Origin: a virus
Length of the DNA stretch: 24,246 nucleotides
Strand: one strand, 5' to 3'
Virus record (IMG/VR): IMGVR_UViG_3300010367_000063
Location: 1-24,246 of that record
The notes beneath the pieces are model-generated. The model worked only from the letters and a program-made list of their open reading frames with translations. It ran no database searches and was not told the DNA's origin. Shown piece by piece: positions 22,806-24,246 of the stretch; the stretch's first letter is position 1, and every line of letters starts with the position of its first letter. The position numbers and the translations under genes were made by a program.

Positions 22806-23003
22806 ATGCGTAGCGCGATATTGGTCGACGCGGTTCTCAACTATGAGATCAAGGGAGAGCATATCCACATTACCGACAGCGGCGGCGGTGTTCACCTTGC
22901 TCTCAGCCGGGGTGTGTTCGCCGCCAACCTCAGAAAAGCGAATGCCATCAACGCGGCCTTGGTGCTGGCGCCGACCAATGTGCAGCGGATGCGAAAGCGC
23001 TAG
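22806..23003 (+). CDS. small rightward protein (65 aa) embedded in the leftward region
   Basis: ATG at 22806 with GGAGGGG about 7 bases upstream. The product begins MRSAILVDAVLNYEIKGEHIHITDSGGGVHLALSRG and ends LVLAPTNVQRMRKR. It has a strand-turn-strand pattern with GGGVHLALSR and a basic end, and its third codon positions are GC-rich. The antisense frame (22662-23006) is less GC-rich at the third position. If real, it is transcribed against the Cro-like transcript. A regulatory or DNA-binding role is possible. Confidence 0.55.
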   Translation: MRSAILVDAVLNYEIKGEHIHITDSGGGVHLALSRGVFAANLRKANAINAALVLAPTNVQRMRKR

Positions 23004-23005
23004 CA

Positions 23006-23212
23006 TCACGCAGCCGCCTCGATTTGCTCCAGCATGTCGATTTGCTGCTCTGTCAGGCTTGCAATGTTGGAAGTCTTCCAGCCAGTTCGGCGGTAGATGT
23101 GGATGGCGAGAGCGCGCGACGGCGTTCTTTTGTCACCAAGGATCTGGCTGGCGTACGGGATGCTGATCCCGGCGGCGCTTGCCAACGAAGTGGGTGTTAC
23201 TGCTTCGGCCAT
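23006..23212 (-). CDS. Cro-like helix-turn-helix repressor
   Basis: The ATG at 23212 gives 68 aa (MAEAVTPTSLASAAGISIPYASQILGDKRTPSRA...); a second ATG five codons upstream lies inside operator O1. The HTH is residues 7-27, with recognition helix candidate SIPYASQIL, then IYRRTGWKTSNI and a helical tail. No ribosome site precedes either ATG. It diverges from the CI-like gene across two operators, the classic Cro position. It probably represses its own promoter and that of the repressor. Confidence 0.75.
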   Translation of the reverse strand: MAEAVTPTSLASAAGISIPYASQILGDKRTPSRALAIHIYRRTGWKTSNIASLTEQQIDMLEQIEAAA

Positions 23213-23219
23213 GCACACT

Positions 23220-23236
23220 GTTTGCATATCGCAAAC
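23220..23236. promoter_or_regulatory. operator O1 (GTTTGC-N5-GCAAAC)
   Basis: A 17-bp palindrome with arms GTTTGC and GCAAAC around a 5-base centre, overlapping the start region of the Cro-like gene. One of four such sites in the window. Confidence 0.75.
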
Positions 23237-23240
23237 GGAA

Positions 23241-23246
23241 TTTCAA
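23241..23246 (-). promoter_or_regulatory. -35-like hexamer of the leftward cro promoter
   Basis: TTGAAA on the minus strand lies between O2 and O1, seven bases from O2 and four from O1. The second operator pair has TTGACC at almost the same place. I see no convincing -10 box; the promoter end is inside O1. Confidence 0.4.
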
Positions 23247-23253
23247 CCACGAA

Positions 23254-23270
23254 GTTTGCGTTGCGCAAAC
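23254..23270. promoter_or_regulatory. operator O2 (GTTTGC-N5-GCAAAC)
   Basis: A second 17-bp palindrome with the same arms, 34 bp centre-to-centre from O1, between the Cro-like and CI-like genes. Confidence 0.75.
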
Positions 23271-23291
23271 GCCACGAGGCGCGGCGCGCGG

Positions 23292-23297
23292 TATCAT
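23292..23297 (+). promoter_or_regulatory. -10 element of the rightward repressor promoter (leaderless start)
   Basis: TATCAT ends six bases before the ATG at 23304, so transcription would begin at the A of the start codon, as in lambda cI expressed from PRM. The -35 region is poor, as expected for a promoter needing activation by the repressor at O2. Confidence 0.45.
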
Positions 23298-23303
23298 CTG
23301 CGC

Positions 23304-23612
23304 ATGGCTCACTCGCGACCCGTGCGCTTCACCAACTGGTATCTGGCCGAATGGCTGGCCTATCTCGGAATGTCGCAAGCTCAGCTTGTGCGTGAAGCGG
23401 ATCTAGATAAAACGACCGTCAGCCTGCTTGTGAATGCGCGGCAGGATTACAGCCCCGAGCTTACGCAGGCCATCGCCGACGCGATGAATATCGCGGTGTA
23501 CGAACTGTTCATGCCGCCAGAGGAAGCCGCTGCATTGAAGCAACTGCGCCGCGATGCGCTTCAGGTCGTTAGGACTAGCACCGCCCTAGAGCGGACAGGC
23601 ACCGATGGCTAA
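23304..23612 (+). CDS. CI-like phage repressor (XRE-type HTH, 102 aa)
   Basis: The ATG at 23304 gives 102 aa; the longer upstream frame crosses both operators and is rejected. The HTH is MSQAQLVREADLDKTTVSLLVNARQ (about residues 23-47), followed by SPELTQAIADAMNIAVYELF, the usual XRE pattern. The C-terminal part is a helical tail with no peptidase S24 domain, so it would not self-cleave through RecA and induction must work differently. No ribosome site is seen; a leaderless mRNA is likely. It should bind the four GTTTGC sites to keep lysogeny. It overlaps the next gene by 8 bp. Confidence 0.75.
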   Translation: MAHSRPVRFTNWYLAEWLAYLGMSQAQLVREADLDKTTVSLLVNARQDYSPELTQAIADAMNIAVYELFMPPEEAAALKQLRRDALQVVRTSTALERTGTDG

Positions 23613-24102
23613 CCTGGTCACATGGCTTTGGCCGAGCGCCGGCCAGAGCGCTACGACCGTCAAGCGGCTGGGATACGTCGCGCAGTGGACTTGCTCGGCG
23701 GCTGGCGTGGGAGTGATTGCGCTCGCCGCCTTCGTAACCGTTAGCAACGCCAATGCGCACTTCTCTAGTATGGACGAAATCAAATCCTGGGATGCTGATC
23801 ACCCTGCATCCACGCCGACTGATAAAGACGGCATCGTCCAATATACCTTTGAGGCCAAGGACGGCCACGTCTACAAGATCGAGGGGCCGCCATACGCCAC
23901 CCGCGCTGATGTCCAATCTGTCATAGATGATCAAAAGCGCGGCGGCGAGTGGAGCAAGGTCGGGACGCTCTTCCCTGTGGTACGCTCCGACGATCGACCC
24001 TATCCAGTGGAGTTCAATTATCTCGGGGCCTTCGTGGCCATGCTCGGCGCGGCTGTGATTCTGGCTGGCAAAGGCATACGGTACATCCTCTCGGGCGACT
24101 AA
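23605..24102 (+). CDS. two-TM membrane protein cotranscribed with the repressor
   Basis: The ATG at 23605 overlaps the repressor stop. It encodes 165 aa with hydrophobic segments at about 27-46 and 139-158 and a hydrophilic domain between (IVQYTFEAKDGHVYKIEGPPYATRADVQSVIDD), which should lie in the periplasm if both ends are cytoplasmic. Genes placed after a prophage repressor are expressed in lysogens and often give superinfection exclusion or immunity. That role is an inference from position. Confidence 0.7.
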   Translation: MANLVTWLWPSAGQSATTVKRLGYVAQWTCSAAGVGVIALAAFVTVSNANAHFSSMDEIKSWDADHPASTPTDKDGIVQYTFEAKDGHVYKIEGPPYATRADVQSVIDDQKRGGEWSKVGTLFPVVRSDDRPYPVEFNYLGAFVAMLGAAVILAGKGIRYILSGD

Positions 24103-24110
24103 ACCGCACC

Positions 24111-24127
24111 GTTTGCAGAACGCAAAC
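24111..24127. promoter_or_regulatory. operator O3 (GTTTGC-N5-GCAAAC)
   Basis: Third 17-bp palindrome with the same arms, after the membrane-protein stop codon and before the partial rightward gene. Confidence 0.75.
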
Positions 24128-24134
24128 TTTCTGC

Positions 24135-24140
24135 TTGACC
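24135..24140 (+). promoter_or_regulatory. -35-like hexamer of the rightward edge promoter
   Basis: TTGACC lies between O3 and O4, seven bases after O3 and five before O4, mirroring TTGAAA in the first pair. No strong -10 is visible at 17 bases; a weaker TATCAG at 24169-24174 is an alternative with the -35 inside O4. Confidence 0.4.
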
Positions 24141-24145
24141 ACCCG

Positions 24146-24162
24146 GTTTGCATAGTGCAAAC
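24146..24162. promoter_or_regulatory. operator O4 (GTTTGC-N5-GCAAAC)
   Basis: Fourth 17-bp palindrome with the same arms, 35 bp centre-to-centre from O3, just upstream of the rightward gene. Confidence 0.75.
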
Positions 24163-24200
24163 AACCTCTATCAGGCAATATCGCCGGATGGAGGATGGAA

Positions 24201-24246
24201 GTGGCGATCACGGAAATTGACGGTTGGCTGATCGACGCCGACAACA
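24201..24246 (+). CDS. start of a rightward gene (only 15 codons visible)
   Basis: The GTG at 24201 has GGAGG a few bases upstream; an ATG two codons earlier (24195) is possible but too close to it. The first residues read VAITEIDGWLIDADN. The GWL-x-x-A pattern recalls the N-terminus of AmpD-like amidases, but 15 residues cannot settle that. It is controlled by the second operator pair, so it should be repressed in the lysogen. Confidence 0.5.
   Translation, partial: MAITEIDGWLIDADN

Noticed and set aside
22662-23006. Leftward 114-codon frame opposite the 65-aa gene
   Set aside because: Its start and stop overlap neighbours in a coupled way, but codon use is poorer and no fold is recognisable. 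It is kept as an open alternative rather than listed.
23097-23303. Extended N-terminus of the CI-like repressor
   Set aside because: It runs through both operators and lies antisense to the Cro-like gene; the ATG at 23304 fits the HTH and the -10 box.
1-24246. CRISPR arrays, insertion sequences, integrase or att sites
   Set aside because: No regular spacer array, transposase or recombinase gene is visible. The only tRNA-like sequence is the permuted gene, which shows no sign of being an att site.

Overview
The window is a temperate tailed-phage genome (prophage or phage) with a podovirus-like virion module. The host is probably an alphaproteobacterium, possibly Sphingomonas-like. This rests on the high GC content, GC-rich third codon positions and a tRNA D-arm that matches alphaproteobacterial initiator tRNA. 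The host is an inference; no host gene is visible. Almost all genes lie on the minus strand, so transcription runs right to left. Genes are tightly packed, and most junctions are stop/start overlaps of the ATGA, GTGA or TGATG type.

Right end (about 22.8-24.2 kb): a lambda-like immunity region. A Cro-like gene reads left and a CI-like repressor followed by a two-TM membrane protein reads right. Four 17-bp operators of the form GTTTGC-N5-GCAAAC sit in two pairs, one between the two regulators and one in front of a truncated rightward gene at the window edge. About 16.5-22.7 kb: the leftward early operon. It holds small unknown proteins, a CII-like regulator, a Cys-rich protein, a small HTH protein, a VRR-NUC nuclease, a conserved replication-module protein and a primase-SF3 helicase. 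It ends in a non-coding, iteron-like repeat region (about 16.19-16.49 kb) that is a candidate replication origin.

About 14.8-16.2 kb: three small genes before the late region. About 14.59-14.80 kb: the most unusual element. A promoter, a circularly permuted tRNA gene (3' half first, then 5' half) and an intrinsic terminator lie between the last of those genes and the small terminase gene. The two halves reassemble into a canonical cloverleaf with perfect D, anticodon and T stems and a 6/7 acceptor stem. The arrangement of promoter, short terminated RNA and late genes resembles the lambda 6S RNA/Q region.

Left part (1-14.4 kb): the late operon in virion order. It runs TerS, TerL, portal, two small proteins, scaffold, SU10-type major capsid protein, two small proteins, head-tail adaptor, a gp10-like tail/stabilisation protein, fibre-like and structural proteins, a GNAT-like protein, and three Ala/Gly-rich proteins that are probably internal or ejection proteins. 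The last of these runs off the left edge.
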